Assembly (NCBI GenBank): GCA_945271295.1
Contig: CALYPG010000010.1
Location: 28,386 to 92,385 of the forward strand
DNA: 64,000 bases
From: an uncultured Gilliamella sp.
GTDB lineage: Bacteria; Pseudomonadota; Gammaproteobacteria; Enterobacterales; Orbaceae
Direction of reading: 5' to 3'
Below the pieces are notes generated by a model that saw only the letters and a list, made by a program, of their open reading frames with translations, ran no database searches and had not been told where the DNA came from. Shown piece after piece: positions 9,349-19,452 of the stretch (positions are counted from its first letter, which is position 1; each line of letters begins with the position of its first letter). A program made the position numbers and the translations under genes.

Positions 9349-10701
9349 ATGTTAAAGACATCGACAATTAGCCTTGAAGAAATAAATAATACCGTGCATA
9401 TTCCCGATCATCAGTCTGGTTTTTTTCGAAAACTATGGGCGTTTTCAGGACCGGGAGCATTAGTTGCTGTAGGTTATATGGATCCAGGTAATTGGATCAC
9501 TTCTATACAAGGCGGCGCACTTTATAGTTATTTACTGTTATCAGTTATATTAATATCAAGTTTAATCGCCATGCTACTTCAAGCTATGTGTGTAAAAATA
9601 GGTGTAGTCACTGGTATGGATTTAGCCCAAGCAACTAAGTCCATGGTGGGGCGAAAGGTATCTTTTTGTTTGTGGATATCAACCGAACTCGCAATTATTG
9701 CTACCGAAATAGCCGAAGTTATTGGTAGTGCAGTAGCACTAAACTTGTTATTTGATATTCCATTACTCATAGGTGTGCTATTAACGGTATTTGATGTAAT
9801 TATTCTTTTATTACTCATGCGTTTTGGATTTAGAAAAATAGAAGCAATTGTATTTTGTTTAATTGCAACTATTTTTATTATATTCACCTATGAGGTTTTA
9901 AGAGCATCGCCTGAACTAAGTGAAGTAATTAATGGCTTTATTCCAAGAACAGATATTTTTACTGCATCAATTAAAGGTCACGATTCGGCATTGGTGATAG
10001 CGCTTGGTATTGTTGGTGCAACAGTTATGCCACATAACCTATACCTGCACTCATCTATTGTGCAAACCCGAAAATATGATAGGAAGAAAACCGCAAGTCT
10101 AAAAGATGCAATTAAATATGCAACGATTGACTCTAATCTACAATTATCATTTTCATTTATTATTAATTGTTTATTACTGATTCTTGGCGCAGCGCTATTT
10201 TTTGGTAATGACCCTGATGATCTTGGTCGCTTCACGCAACTTTATGATGCTTTAAAAAATCCACAAATGGTTGGTCCGGTAGCGAGTTCAATCATGGCTA
10301 CCTTGTTTGCAGTGGCTTTGCTAGCATCAGGCCAGAACGCCACTATCACAGGTACTTTGACTGGGCAAATAGTGATGGAAGGATTTATAAACTTCTCCAT
10401 TCCACTTTGGGCAAGAAGACTTATAAGTCGGGGATTAGCAGTAACGCCAGTTATTTTATGTATCTGGATATGGGGCGACAGGGAAAGTATCGTAGAAAAT
10501 TTATTAATATACACTCAAGTATTTTTAAGTATAGCCTTACCTATATCAATGGTTCCTTTAATACTAGTAACCTCTAACAAAAAATTGATGGGTGAATTTG
10601 TTAACTGCAAGCTAACTATTATTTTAGGCTGGTTAGCCACAGTTTCTTTGGTAATTTTAAATTTACAACTAATTTATGAAGTAATTAGTTCATTATTTTA
10701 A
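9349..10701 (+). CDS. mntH: NRAMP-family Mn(II)/Fe(II) transporter MntH
   Basis: 450 residues with about eleven membrane spans. The metal-binding DPGN motif is at 45-48 and MPH at 227-229, both diagnostic of NRAMP proton-coupled Mn/Fe importers. I chose the ATG at 9349: an upstream GTG at 9256 would add an odd isoleucine-rich tail and place the Fur-like box inside the gene. The [16 protein letters not shown] segment and the 20-residue polar N-terminus look like lactic-acid-bacterial MntH rather than E. coli MntH, so acquisition from Firmicutes is likely. It is monocistronic with its own terminator. Confidence 0.92.
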   Translation: MLKTSTISLEEINNTVHIPDHQSGFFRKLWAFSGPGALVAVGYMDPGNWITSIQGGALYSYLLLSVILISSLIAMLLQAMCVKIGVVTGMDLAQATKSMVGRKVSFCLWISTELAIIATEIAEVIGSAVALNLLFDIPLLIGVLLTVFDVIILLLLMRFGFRKIEAIVFCLIATIFIIFTYEVLRASPELSEVINGFIPRTDIFTASIKGHDSALVIALGIVGATVMPHNLYLHSSIVQTRKYDRKKTASLKDAIKYATIDSNLQLSFSFIINCLLLILGAALFFGNDPDDLGRFTQLYDALKNPQMVGPVASSIMATLFAVALLASGQNATITGTLTGQIVMEGFINFSIPLWARRLISRGLAVTPVILCIWIWGDRESIVENLLIYTQVFLSIALPISMVPLILVTSNKKLMGEFVNCKLTIILGWLATVSLVILNLQLIYEVISSLF

Positions 10702-10752
10702 GCATACCTAATCCTAAATATTTTTGTCTGATTAAAAATATTATTCGGTTAT

Positions 10753-10789
10753 AAAAGTACATGGATAGTTAGTCTATCCATGTACTTTT
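10753..10789 (+). terminator. mntH rho-independent terminator
   Basis: AAAAGTACATGGATAG and CTATCCATGTACTTTT form a perfect 16-base stem with loop TTAGT followed by further T residues. It lies 51 bases past the mntH stop. Confidence 0.88.
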
Positions 10790-11006
10790 TTAGTTTATGC
10801 TATCTGTAACGCAAAAACTATTGATTAACACCCATGTACAAATTTATTACGGTTAACTTAACAGACTGATTTACGATAAGTTATCAAACATGAGCATTAA
10901 TTTTATCCCAAGCTTATCCACATGATGATAACAAGAATTGAACAAAATTAAGATTGCAATTTTAGTTATTTAAATGTTCAATTAAGTATCTTTAATTAAA
11001 TTAAAA
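10790..11006. other. Intergenic region upstream of recN
   Basis: AT-rich stretch without a gene. The only recognisable item is a single perfect DnaA box TTATCCACA at 10914-10922; there is no cluster, so it is not an origin. It may be chance or a DnaA site influencing recN. Confidence 0.4.
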
Positions 11007-11026
11007 AACTGTATTTATTTACAGTA
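11007..11026. promoter_or_regulatory. LexA (SOS) box of recN
   Basis: CTGTATTTATTTACAG (11009-11024) fits the CTG-N10-CAG LexA operator, with the central AT-rich spacer expected. A -10 box TATACT stands at 11037-11042 and recN starts at 11080, so the operator covers the -35 region. recN is a classic LexA regulon member. Confidence 0.88.
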
Positions 11027-11079
11027 TTTTTATTGATATACTAGCTTTAAATTTAACTGGTCTAATACATTGATTTATT

Positions 11080-12741
11080 ATGATAACCCAATTAACTATC
11101 AATAATTTTGCTATCGTTGATCAGCTATTAGTTGATTTTACAATAGGTATGACGGCCATTACTGGCGAAACTGGCGCTGGTAAATCTATTGCTATTGATG
11201 CACTAGGGCTTTGTTTAGGGAATCGTTCTGATGCTTCTTCTATTCGGCCAGGTGCAGATCGGGTTGATATTTCTGCCTGTTTTCTTCTTGATGATACACC
11301 GACCGCATTGTCTTGGCTTAAAGAAAACCAACTTGATGAAGGTAATGAGTGTATTTTACGTCGAGTTATTAATCAAGATGGCCGTTCTAAAGCATTTATT
11401 AATGGTCGAGCGGTACCTGTTTCACAATTAAAAGACCTAGGGCAGATGCTGATTCAAATTCATGGGCAACATGAACATCAACGACTTTTACGTAGTGAAT
11501 ACCAACAGCTTCTTCTTAATCATTATATGAATGAACCTGAGCTACTTTCGCAAATGCATCAAGCTTATAAGCAATGGAAAAATGCTTGCCATGCTTATCA
11601 ACAATATGAAACCTCAAAGCAAGAGCGCGATGCACATATGCAACTTTTGCAGTATCAATTAAAAGAGTTAAATGAATTTTCACCTATCGAGGGGGAATAT
11701 CAACAAATCGATGAAGAATATAAACGATTATCTAATAGCGAACAGTTAATTAACCTTAGTCAGCAATCTGTGATGCTATTAGAAGAAGCTGATGAATATA
11801 ATATTAATAACTTACTTAATAGTGTTAAACATAGTGTTCACGAACTGTCAGAACTCGATCCTACCTTAAATAACATTTATAACATGCTAGAAGAAGCTTC
11901 CATCCAGATTAAGGAAGCAAGTTATGAATTGCGTCATTATAGTGAAAATTTAGAAATAGATCCGGCGCGTGTAATGCAACTTGAACAACGATTATCTAAA
12001 CAGATTGCACTTGCTCGTAAACATCATGTTTCACCCGAAGCACTACCAGAATTACATCAAAATCTTTTAACCGAGTTTAAACAATTTAATCAACAAGACG
12101 AGCAAAGTGAGCAACTTAAAGCAAATATTAGCAAATATCATCAATTAGCATTAGAAATAGCAAATAAATTGCATCAAAAGCACGTGACAGTCAGTAAAAC
12201 CTTAGCCAAAAAAGTAACCGCTATTATGCAAGAATTATCAATGCCAAATGGGCTATTTAACATTGAGATAATTTTTGATGAAAATCGTTTAAATGAAGAT
12301 GGTGCTGACCAAATAACATTTTTAGTTAGTACCAATGCTGGGCAAAATACACAACCACTTGCTAAAGTGGCATCGGGTGGTGAATTGTCACGAATAGCAT
12401 TGGCTATTCAAGTGTTAACAGCACAAAAAATGGATACACCGGCATTGATTTTCGATGAAATTGATGTCGGTATTAGTGGTCCAACTGCGGCCAAAGTTGG
12501 GCAATTATTAAGGCAGCTTGGTCAATCAACCCAAGTCATTACTGTCACGCATTTACCACAAGTGGCAGGACATGCGAATCAACACTATTTTGTCAGTAAA
12601 CAAACCAACAAAAAACAAACTTCTACTGATATGCAAAAATTAGACAATAATGGGCGATTGAACGAGCTCGCCCGGTTGTTAGGCGGTGATAAAATTACAG
12701 AAGCAACATTAGCTAATGCTAAAGAGTTACTTATTATCTAA
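11080..12741 (+). CDS. recN: DNA repair protein RecN
   Basis: 553 residues, the usual size for RecN, an SMC-like ATPase that tethers broken DNA ends during recombinational repair. Walker A GETGAGKS is at 29-36, a long coiled-coil region occupies roughly 150-370, and the ABC signature VASGGELSR and Walker [14 protein letters not shown] lie in the C-terminal head. SOS-controlled, as shown by the LexA box upstream. It is followed 50 bases later by coaBC and may be cotranscribed at a basal level. Confidence 0.97.
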   Translation: MITQLTINNFAIVDQLLVDFTIGMTAITGETGAGKSIAIDALGLCLGNRSDASSIRPGADRVDISACFLLDDTPTALSWLKENQLDEGNECILRRVINQDGRSKAFINGRAVPVSQLKDLGQMLIQIHGQHEHQRLLRSEYQQLLLNHYMNEPELLSQMHQAYKQWKNACHAYQQYETSKQERDAHMQLLQYQLKELNEFSPIEGEYQQIDEEYKRLSNSEQLINLSQQSVMLLEEADEYNINNLLNSVKHSVHELSELDPTLNNIYNMLEEASIQIKEASYELRHYSENLEIDPARVMQLEQRLSKQIALARKHHVSPEALPELHQNLLTEFKQFNQQDEQSEQLKANISKYHQLALEIANKLHQKHVTVSKTLAKKVTAIMQELSMPNGLFNIEIIFDENRLNEDGADQITFLVSTNAGQNTQPLAKVASGGELSRIALAIQVLTAQKMDTPALIFDEIDVGISGPTAAKVGQLLRQLGQSTQVITVTHLPQVAGHANQHYFVSKQTNKKQTSTDMQKLDNNGRLNELARLLGGDKITEATLANAKELLII

Positions 12742-12791
12742 CTCAATTGTGGTAATATAGCGCTTTCTGTTGGCATGAAGGAAGCTTGATT

Positions 12792-14018
12792 ATGAATCTA
12801 TCTGGTAAACGTATTTTATTAGGGATCAGTGGTGGTATTGCTGCTTACAAGTGCCCAGATCTGGTGCGTCAATTAAAAAAAGCTGGTGCACAAGTCCATG
12901 TAGTACTCACCGATTCAGCTAAGCACTTTGTTACACCTTTGACACTACAAGCTGTTTCTGGTAACCGGGTTGCCAACGATTTATTTGATCCATCAGCCGA
13001 ACTTTCAATGAGTCATATTGAACTGGCTAAATGGGCTGATCTGGTGTTAATTGCGCCTGCAACTGCTAATATTATTGCTAAAATCGCCAATGGTATTGCT
13101 GATGATTTGTTATCTACAATTTGTTTAGCAACCTCTGCTCAAATTGCAATAACACCCGCGATGAATCAACAAATGTATAAAGCAGCAGCGACACAACATA
13201 ATTTGTCTGTCCTTGATTCCAGAAAAATTTTGATTTGGGGGCCACAGGACGGTTATCAAGCATGTGGAGACATTGGTCCTGGTCGTATGCTTGAACCTAA
13301 TGCTATTGTTGAACATATCAATTATTATTTTTCATCTGCTACTAAACTAACCGGAATGTCTATCACTATCACTGCCGGGCCAACTATTGAAGAGATTGAT
13401 CCGGTTCGTTATATTAGTAATTATAGTTCAGGGAAAATGGGCTTTGCTATTGCCAAAGCTGCTGCCGAAATGGGGGCGACAGTCACATTAATTAGTGGTC
13501 CAGTACATTTAGACACCCCAAATAATGTAACGCGTATTGATGTAAAAAGCGCTGAAGAAATGTACAAAATAGCATTAAATCAAGCCAAGACATCAACTAT
13601 TTTTATTTCATGTGCAGCGGTTGCCGACTATCGAGCAGCAACAATCGCTTCTCAAAAAATAAAAAAAACTAATGATAATAATGAGCTGGTTATCAAATTA
13701 GTTAAAAATCCGGATATCGTTGCTTCTGTAGCTGCATTAAACAAACAACGCCCATTTGTGGTAGGATTTGCAGCAGAAACCAATGATGTTAAAACCTATG
13801 CACTTAAAAAATTAAGTGCTAAAAATTTAGATTTAATTTGTGCTAATGATGTTTCTAATAAAAAAATTGGCTTTAATTCTGATCAAAATGCATTAACGGT
13901 TTATTGGCAAAACGGCGAACAAACGTTACCATTAGATAATAAAAATATATTAGCACAGCAGTTACTTGAAATAGTTATAACACAATATAAAGCGAGTTGT
14001 AATGAAAAGAAAAATTGA
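12792..14018 (+). CDS. coaBC: Phosphopantothenoylcysteine synthetase/decarboxylase CoaBC
   Basis: 408 residues, a bifunctional coenzyme A biosynthesis enzyme. The N-terminal flavin-dependent CoaC domain (1-190) keeps the catalytic residues His75 ([10 protein letters not shown]), Asn125 (PAMN) and Cys158 (YQACGDIG). The C-terminal CoaB domain (about 190-405) starts at [18 protein letters not shown] and ligates cysteine to phosphopantothenate. ATG 12792 was chosen, with AAGGAAG upstream; a TTG two codons earlier is less likely. Its 3' end overlaps dut by 17 bases, the same gene pair as in E. coli. Confidence 0.97.
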   Translation: MNLSGKRILLGISGGIAAYKCPDLVRQLKKAGAQVHVVLTDSAKHFVTPLTLQAVSGNRVANDLFDPSAELSMSHIELAKWADLVLIAPATANIIAKIANGIADDLLSTICLATSAQIAITPAMNQQMYKAAATQHNLSVLDSRKILIWGPQDGYQACGDIGPGRMLEPNAIVEHINYYFSSATKLTGMSITITAGPTIEEIDPVRYISNYSSGKMGFAIAKAAAEMGATVTLISGPVHLDTPNNVTRIDVKSAEEMYKIALNQAKTSTIFISCAAVADYRAATIASQKIKKTNDNNELVIKLVKNPDIVASVAALNKQRPFVVGFAAETNDVKTYALKKLSAKNLDLICANDVSNKKIGFNSDQNALTVYWQNGEQTLPLDNKNILAQQLLEIVITQYKASCNEKKN

Positions 14019-14460
14019 TATTAAACTATTAGATAAACGCTTAGGCAATGAGTTTCCACTTCCTACTTATGCAACAGAAGGATCAGCTGGTATTGATTTA
14101 CGTGCTATGTTTGAAAAAACAACGGAAATTAAACCTGGTGAAACCATTTTAACCCCAACTGGTTTATCGATGCACATAGCAGATCCTAACTTAGCTGCAT
14201 TAGTTTTACCCCGTTCAGGACTTGGTTCTAAAAATGGTATCGTACTTGGTAATTTAGTTGGATTAATTGATTCTGATTATCAAGGTCAATTGTTTGTACC
14301 ACTTTGGAATCGTAGTCAAACACCTTTTACTATAGAAATAGGTGATCGAATTGCTCAGCTAATTATTGTACCAGTAGTGCAAGCGGAATTTAATATTGTT
14401 GATGAATTCACCGAATCGCAACGTGGAGAAGGTGGTTTTGGGCATTCGGGTAAAAAATAA
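14002..14460 (+). CDS. dut: dUTP diphosphatase Dut
   Basis: 152 residues, a homotrimeric dUTPase that hydrolyses dUTP to dUMP, keeping uracil out of DNA and feeding thymidylate synthesis. All family motifs are visible: [41 protein letters not shown] and the C-terminal glycine-rich [10 protein letters not shown] that closes over the substrate. It overlaps coaBC and is followed two bases later by slmA. Confidence 0.97.
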   Translation: MKRKIDIKLLDKRLGNEFPLPTYATEGSAGIDLRAMFEKTTEIKPGETILTPTGLSMHIADPNLAALVLPRSGLGSKNGIVLGNLVGLIDSDYQGQLFVPLWNRSQTPFTIEIGDRIAQLIIVPVVQAEFNIVDEFTESQRGEGGFGHSGKK

Positions 14461-14462
14461 TC

Positions 14463-15050
14463 GTGAACACCAAAAATAGAAATCGCAAAGAGGATATTTT
14501 ACAAGCATTGGCAACCATGCTTGAATCCAATGAAGGTACACAACGTATTACTACGGCGAAATTAGCTGCTACAGTTGGCGTTTCTGAAGCAGCACTTTAT
14601 CGACATTTTCCAAGTAAAACCAAAATGTTTGAAAGTTTAATTGTCTATATTGAAGATATCTTGCTATCACGAATAAATGTGATTTTGCAAGATGAACCCA
14701 AAACCTTTACTCGCCTGCAACTTATTTTAGCATTGATACTAGGTTTTTCTGAAAAAAACCCAGGGCTTACTAGAATTATGACTGGGCATGCATTAATGTT
14801 TGAGCAAGAACAGTTACAAGAACGTATCAGTCAACTATTCGAACGTATTGAAACACAAATTAGGCAAGTTTTGCGTGAGCGAAAAATTCGTGAAGGGGTT
14901 GCTTTTATTACTGATGAACGCATTTTATCTAGCCAACTATTAGCTTTTTGTGAAGGAATGATGGTTCGTTATTCTCGTTCCGGTTTTAAATACCTACCAA
15001 CAACTAATTTTGATACACGCTGGACTTTATTGGCCAAACAGTTAGTTTAA
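14463..15050 (+). CDS. slmA: Nucleoid occlusion factor SlmA
   Basis: 195 residues, TetR fold. The N-terminal helix-turn-helix (about 25-60, [24 protein letters not shown]) binds SlmA sites on the nucleoid, and the C-terminal domain interacts with FtsZ to block septation over DNA. Length and the GHALMFEQ segment match E. coli SlmA (198 residues). The start is a GTG two bases after the dut stop, with no strong ribosome site, pointing to coupling with dut. Confidence 0.95.
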   Translation: MNTKNRNRKEDILQALATMLESNEGTQRITTAKLAATVGVSEAALYRHFPSKTKMFESLIVYIEDILLSRINVILQDEPKTFTRLQLILALILGFSEKNPGLTRIMTGHALMFEQEQLQERISQLFERIETQIRQVLRERKIREGVAFITDERILSSQLLAFCEGMMVRYSRSGFKYLPTTNFDTRWTLLAKQLV

Positions 15051-15113
15051 GTAAATTAAACATAGTCATATTGCGACCTAAATTTTCTGTTACCAATTAC
15101 AGAGGATAATAAA

Positions 15114-15950
15114 ATGAATTTTAAAGATGTTTTTGATCACTTACTTTCATTTATTGATAAATACGATGGCGTTGTGCTTAGTTATATTGCTCACTTTTGT
15201 TTTGCTATTATTATTTTTTTTCTTGGTAGAACAATAGCCAGATTTATTAGTAAACAGCTCAAACGGGTATTAACCATCCGTAATGTCGATCCCACAGTGG
15301 TTAAGTTTGTTAGTACTTTGGCTTATTACGCCATTATTATTATCACTTTAGTTGCTGTTCTTGGCCAATTAGGTGTCCAAACGGCTTCAATTGTTGCTGT
15401 AATTGGTGCTGCGGGTTTAGCTATTGGTTTAGCATTACAAGGCTCACTCTCTAATTTTGCCGCAGGTGTAATTTTAATTATCTTTCGTCCTTTTAGAGTG
15501 GGTGAGACCGTTATCATCAATAATCAAAAAGGTATAATTGATTCTATCCAAATTTTTTCAACCACCATTATCACACCAACCAATGAAATGGTAGTTATTC
15601 CAAATGGACAAGTTGTTAGTGCTAATATTATTAACTTTAGCCGTTTACCCGAAAGACGTTTAGATCTGGTTGTCAATGTTGGATATGATGCAAATATTCA
15701 ACAAGTTTATCAAGTTTTAAGGCTAGCGGTGAGTCAAACTAATAATATTTTAACTCGCAAAGAACCGACTATCCGTTTAGATGTGTTAGATGCTTCATCC
15801 ATGAATTTTAGTGTATTAGTTTGGACTTTAAATGAAAATTATGGTGCAGTTAAAAGTGAATTACTTGAGAATATAAAAAATCGACTAACTGAAAATAATA
15901 TCAATATTCCATACCCTACCATGGATGTGAATGTCAACACTAACCAATAA
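15114..15950 (+). CDS. mscS: Small-conductance mechanosensitive channel MscS
   Basis: 278 residues. Three N-terminal membrane helices (about 20-120) end in the pore-lining TM3 with its glycine/alanine packing (GAAGLAIGLALQGSLSNFAAG), followed by the conserved FRPFRVGE beta domain and a cytoplasmic cage. It releases osmolytes on hypo-osmotic shock. It has its own ribosome site (GAGGATAATAAA) and sits 63 bases after slmA. Confidence 0.96.
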   Translation: MNFKDVFDHLLSFIDKYDGVVLSYIAHFCFAIIIFFLGRTIARFISKQLKRVLTIRNVDPTVVKFVSTLAYYAIIIITLVAVLGQLGVQTASIVAVIGAAGLAIGLALQGSLSNFAAGVILIIFRPFRVGETVIINNQKGIIDSIQIFSTTIITPTNEMVVIPNGQVVSANIINFSRLPERRLDLVVNVGYDANIQQVYQVLRLAVSQTNNILTRKEPTIRLDVLDASSMNFSVLVWTLNENYGAVKSELLENIKNRLTENNINIPYPTMDVNVNTNQ

Positions 15951-15968
15951 CAATTTAGCTTAATTACA

Positions 15969-15989
15969 CCGTCGACAATTGATCGACGG
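15969..15989. terminator. Hairpin between convergent mscS and cysE
   Basis: CCGTCGA and TCGACGG pair across a seven-base loop, 18 bases after the mscS stop. The downstream T content is poor, so it is a weak intrinsic terminator at best, possibly serving both convergent genes. Confidence 0.5.
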
Positions 15990-16012
15990 CAACGCTTTAA
16001 AAAAGAACTATC

Positions 16013-16807
16013 TTAAATATCTTGATCCATATTTAGAGCTGGTTTTTCACAGTCTGGGCTACCAACTATTTTAGCAGGTACACCTGCAACCGTCGTATGC
16101 TGTGGCACAGATTCTAACACTACAGAGCCGGCACCAATTTTAGCACCTTTACCTATTTCAATATTACCTAAAATAGTTGAATGCGCACCAATCATTACAC
16201 CTTCACGAATTTTAGGGTGGCGATCGCCATTTTCTTTACCTGTGCCACCTAATGTCACTGATTGTAAAATGGAGACATCGTTTTCAATAACCGTTGTTTC
16301 ACCAATTACAATTCCGGTAGCATGATCAAACATCACTCCAGATCCAATATTAGCTGCAGGATGAATATCAACGCCAAACACAATGGCAATCTGACTTTGA
16401 AAAAAAATAGCCAGTGATTTACGATTTTGTTGCCAAAGCCAATGCGCGATACGATAAGCTTGTAAAGACAAAAAACCTTTATAATAAAGCAATGGCGTGG
16501 AATAATAATTGGTTGCAGGATCGCGAATATACACAGCTAAAATATCAGTTATGGCTGATTGAATGATATGTTGATCTGCTTGATAAGCTTGCCATGCAAT
16601 CTCACGGATCTCAATAGCTGGCATAACTTGTGTCGCAAGTTTATTAGCTAAAATATAACTTAATGCACTATCTAAATTGTCATGGTTGAGCAATGTGGCA
16701 TGAAAATAACTTGCTAACATAGGTTCACTTTCAATTAATTGCAACGCTTCATGGCGAATGGTTTGCCATAACATATCAGATTTAACAACTGTTTTTACTA
16801 CATTCAC
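16013..16807 (-). CDS. cysE: Serine acetyltransferase CysE
   Basis: 264 residues. An N-terminal helical domain (about 1-140) precedes a left-handed beta-helix acetyltransferase domain with repeated hexapeptides and the active-site segment DIHPAANIGSGVMFDHATGIVIGET region. It acetylates serine to O-acetylserine for cysteine synthesis and is normally feedback-inhibited by cysteine through the C-terminal tail. It stands alone, between convergent mscS and the sucrose locus. Confidence 0.96.
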   Translation of the reverse strand: MNVVKTVVKSDMLWQTIRHEALQLIESEPMLASYFHATLLNHDNLDSALSYILANKLATQVMPAIEIREIAWQAYQADQHIIQSAITDILAVYIRDPATNYYSTPLLYYKGFLSLQAYRIAHWLWQQNRKSLAIFFQSQIAIVFGVDIHPAANIGSGVMFDHATGIVIGETTVIENDVSILQSVTLGGTGKENGDRHPKIREGVMIGAHSTILGNIEIGKGAKIGAGSVVLESVPQHTTVAGVPAKIVGSPDCEKPALNMDQDI

Positions 16808-16904
16808 ACCAAGTTCCTATATACATTAACCAACATTGTTAACATTGTTTCGCAAACTTATTCAGGAAGCAAGTTTTGTATTAATTTATTATGGCTTAAA
16901 AAGC

Positions 16905-16932
16905 AAAATGGAAACATTTTGTTTCCATTTTT
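16905..16932. terminator. Terminator downstream of cscB
   Basis: AAAATGGAAAC and GTTTCCATTTT form an 11-base stem around ATTTT, with T runs on both strands. It can end cscB transcription leftward and any transcript running the other way. Confidence 0.82.
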
Positions 16933-16961
16933 ATTCAATATCACACGGTTTAAAATTATTG

Positions 16962-18200
16962 TTACTTAGCTTTTTTATCATCACTTAAAGTAAATATAGC
17001 AATCACCAAAATAAATAGCACAATACTTGCCAGTACATAAAATGTTGTTGAATAGCCTGTATTATCAAATAATTTACCCACCAACCATGACAACACAATA
17101 ACACCCACATTTGACGAAATATTAAATCCGACTAAATATAATGTAGAAGATAACCTTTCATCAAAATTGCTTACAGCATATTTAAATACAGCCAAAATGA
17201 ATAATGGTGTTTCAATAGCATGGAAAAGCTTAACAACCGAAATCAAATAAACATTATCCAATGTTGCTGATAACGAAATTCGGCAAATCATTACCAATGC
17301 GGCAACTAATAATGATTTTTTAGCACCAACTTTATTAATAAAGAAAGGCGCCAAAATCATACAAGTTGCTTCTAAAAAGACTTGGAACGAATTCAAATAA
17401 CCATATATTCTGTAGCCATCTTCAGGTGTTATAAAAAAGCTAGTATAAAAATTTGGAAATAGTTGCTGATCATAAATAGTATAAAAACTATTAGTTCCGA
17501 TTATAAAAAAGACAAATAACCAGAACTTTTTCATACTAAATAAAGAAAAGATTTCATTCATAGTTGGAATTGTAGTGATTTTCTCAACAACTACTTCACT
17601 GGTATTTTCGGTTGATGATGCTGAATAATGTTTTGGCTTAAACAAAATATTAATAGCAAAAAAGATTGCAGCGACAGCCGATGCCATCCAAAAGTTAATA
17701 TGAGGATCAATACCAAATAAGATACCAGCAACAAAAGTTGCAGCGGCATAACCAAATGATCCCCAAAATCGAGCCGGACCAAATTCAAACCCAAACAATC
17801 GACTAATTCGTTCAATGAAAGAGTCAACCAATGCACATCCAGAGATAAAACCAGCACTTAAAACTGGCGCACCAATACACACACCTACAATAAAATTATT
17901 TCTCAATAACGGTTCATACACATAGATTAAAAACGGACCAATCATTATCATAATAACACTTTGAAAAGTAATCACCGCTTTACCTATTTGCAATTTATCT
18001 TGAATGACACCATAAAAGATCATGAAGAACATCGCCGCAGCAGAATTAGCTGAATAAACAATTGCCAGATCTTCACCCGATAGTCCAATTTTACTTTTTA
18101 ACCAAATAGCATAAAAAGACCACCAAAGTGACCAAGCGGCATAAAAGGTAATAAGATAACCCGACGAGAACCAATAGTTTCTATTTTGTATTATATTCAT
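16962..18200 (-). CDS. cscB: Sucrose:proton symporter CscB
   Basis: About 412 residues, twelve membrane spans, LacY/RafB/CscB branch of the MFS. Strong likeness to E. coli CscB: SWSLWWSFYAIWLK-like start, MIFYGVIQDKL, FGPARFWGSFGYA, DQQLFPNFY, YGYLNSFQVFLEA and LSSTLYLVGF. It imports unphosphorylated sucrose for hydrolysis by the neighbouring CscA. I prefer the ATG at 18200, since AAGAGA lies six bases upstream; a start at 18206 is too close to that site. The promoter region carries two LacI-type operators, so control by CscR is expected. Confidence 0.93.
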   Translation of the reverse strand: MNIIQNRNYWFSSGYLITFYAAWSLWWSFYAIWLKSKIGLSGEDLAIVYSANSAAAMFFMIFYGVIQDKLQIGKAVITFQSVIMIMIGPFLIYVYEPLLRNNFIVGVCIGAPVLSAGFISGCALVDSFIERISRLFGFEFGPARFWGSFGYAAATFVAGILFGIDPHINFWMASAVAAIFFAINILFKPKHYSASSTENTSEVVVEKITTIPTMNEIFSLFSMKKFWLFVFFIIGTNSFYTIYDQQLFPNFYTSFFITPEDGYRIYGYLNSFQVFLEATCMILAPFFINKVGAKKSLLVAALVMICRISLSATLDNVYLISVVKLFHAIETPLFILAVFKYAVSNFDERLSSTLYLVGFNISSNVGVIVLSWLVGKLFDNTGYSTTFYVLASIVLFILVIAIFTLSDDKKAK

Positions 18201-18225
18201 GTTCATTCTCTTATTTAGTTGAAGT

Positions 18226-18254
18226 TTAACGTTAACATGTTAATGTTAACATTA
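18226..18254. promoter_or_regulatory. CscR operators upstream of cscB
   Basis: Two palindromes in tandem: TTAACGTTAA (18226-18235) and TAATGTTAACATTA (18241-18254). Their centres are typical of LacI-family operators and the same motif recurs before cscA. They lie between divergent cscB and cscR. Confidence 0.75.
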
Positions 18255-18396
18255 TTGTCATAATTAACTCGAAATAGAAACAATCAATTATCGTAAATGT
18301 TACTTTGCTCACACTTTTTATCATTTATATTTGTGGTATTATCACATACAAGTAATAACTGATAATTTTTATCTTATAGAGCAAAAGGATTTAAAT

Positions 18397-19401
18397 ATGG
18401 CTTCATTAAAGGATGTCGCAAAGTTAGCCTCTGTCTCTTTGATGACAGTTTCTCGCGCTATTAATAATCCGGAAAAGTTAAACAAAGAAACCTATACACG
18501 TGTAAAACAGGCTATAGAGCAACTTAATTATGTACCTGACTTATCAGCCAGAAAAATTCGTGGTGATAGTTCAGGGCCGAGAGCAATTGGTGTATTAGCT
18601 TTAGAAACAGCAATGACGCCGTTTTCAGTAGAATTATTACAAGCAATAGAAAAGACCGCACAACATCATGGTTGGAATACGTTTATAGTTAATTTATTTG
18701 ATGATAAAGATCCAGATCATGCCATCAATACATTGCTATCTTATCGTCCTAACGGCATTATTTATACCACGATGGGACTACGAAAAGTTGATCTTCCAGA
18801 AAAATTGCTTGAAAAAAATTTAGTATTAGCCAATTGTATTAGCGATTCAGAACAACTAGCTTGCTATATTCCAGATGACTATTTAGGTCAATATCAAGCA
18901 ATGCAACAAGTGATAAAAAAAGGCTACCAAAAACCATTATGCATCTTTTTATCAGAAAAAACATTAGCAGGCAATACACGTCGTAAGGCTGCTGAACGAG
19001 CCTGGCTTGATGCAGGTAACAATTTAAAAGACATGGTTAGTTATCATACACAAACCAACCAACAAAACATTACTCAAGAATATATGTTGACAATTGATAT
19101 TTTGAAAAAGCATTGTCACAAAAAACCAGATTTTGATGTATTAATTTGTGGTAATGATCGTATTGCTTTTCTTGCCTATCAATATTTACTTGGTCAAGGA
19201 TTTCATATACCAAAAGACGTCGCCGTATTAGGATACGACAACATGGTCGGAACTGGCGAACTCTTTTATCCACCGCTTTCAACCATACAATTACCGCATT
19301 ATGAAATTGGTGAACAAGCAGCGTTACACATTATAACCGGTAAAACAAATAAGGAGACAACTTATATTGCATCTCCTTATTTACCAAGAGAATCGTTATA
19401 A
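18397..19401 (+). CDS. cscR: LacI-family sucrose operon repressor CscR
   Basis: 334 residues. The N-terminal helix-turn-helix and hinge (ASLKDVAKLASVSLMTVSRAINNP, residues 2-25) are followed by a periplasmic-binding-protein-like sensor domain ending near residue 330. Length matches E. coli CscR (331). ATG 18397 was chosen because AAAGGA precedes it and the HTH begins immediately; an upstream in-frame start would add an implausible leader. Flanked by cscB and cscA, with matching palindromes before both, so it is the local sucrose or fructose-responsive repressor. Confidence 0.93.
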   Translation: MASLKDVAKLASVSLMTVSRAINNPEKLNKETYTRVKQAIEQLNYVPDLSARKIRGDSSGPRAIGVLALETAMTPFSVELLQAIEKTAQHHGWNTFIVNLFDDKDPDHAINTLLSYRPNGIIYTTMGLRKVDLPEKLLEKNLVLANCISDSEQLACYIPDDYLGQYQAMQQVIKKGYQKPLCIFLSEKTLAGNTRRKAAERAWLDAGNNLKDMVSYHTQTNQQNITQEYMLTIDILKKHCHKKPDFDVLICGNDRIAFLAYQYLLGQGFHIPKDVAVLGYDNMVGTGELFYPPLSTIQLPHYEIGEQAALHIITGKTNKETTYIASPYLPRESL

Positions 19402-19452
19402 ATCTGATGAAATAAACTCGCCGTCACAAAAGCGGTAACGTGAGATTAAAAA

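Noticed and set aside
10790..11006. Second origin suggested by a DnaA box
   Set aside because: Single box, no GATC cluster, no conserved flank.
18334..18352. CRP-like TGTGG...TCACA before cscR
   Set aside because: Spacing between arms is five, not six, and one arm is imperfect.
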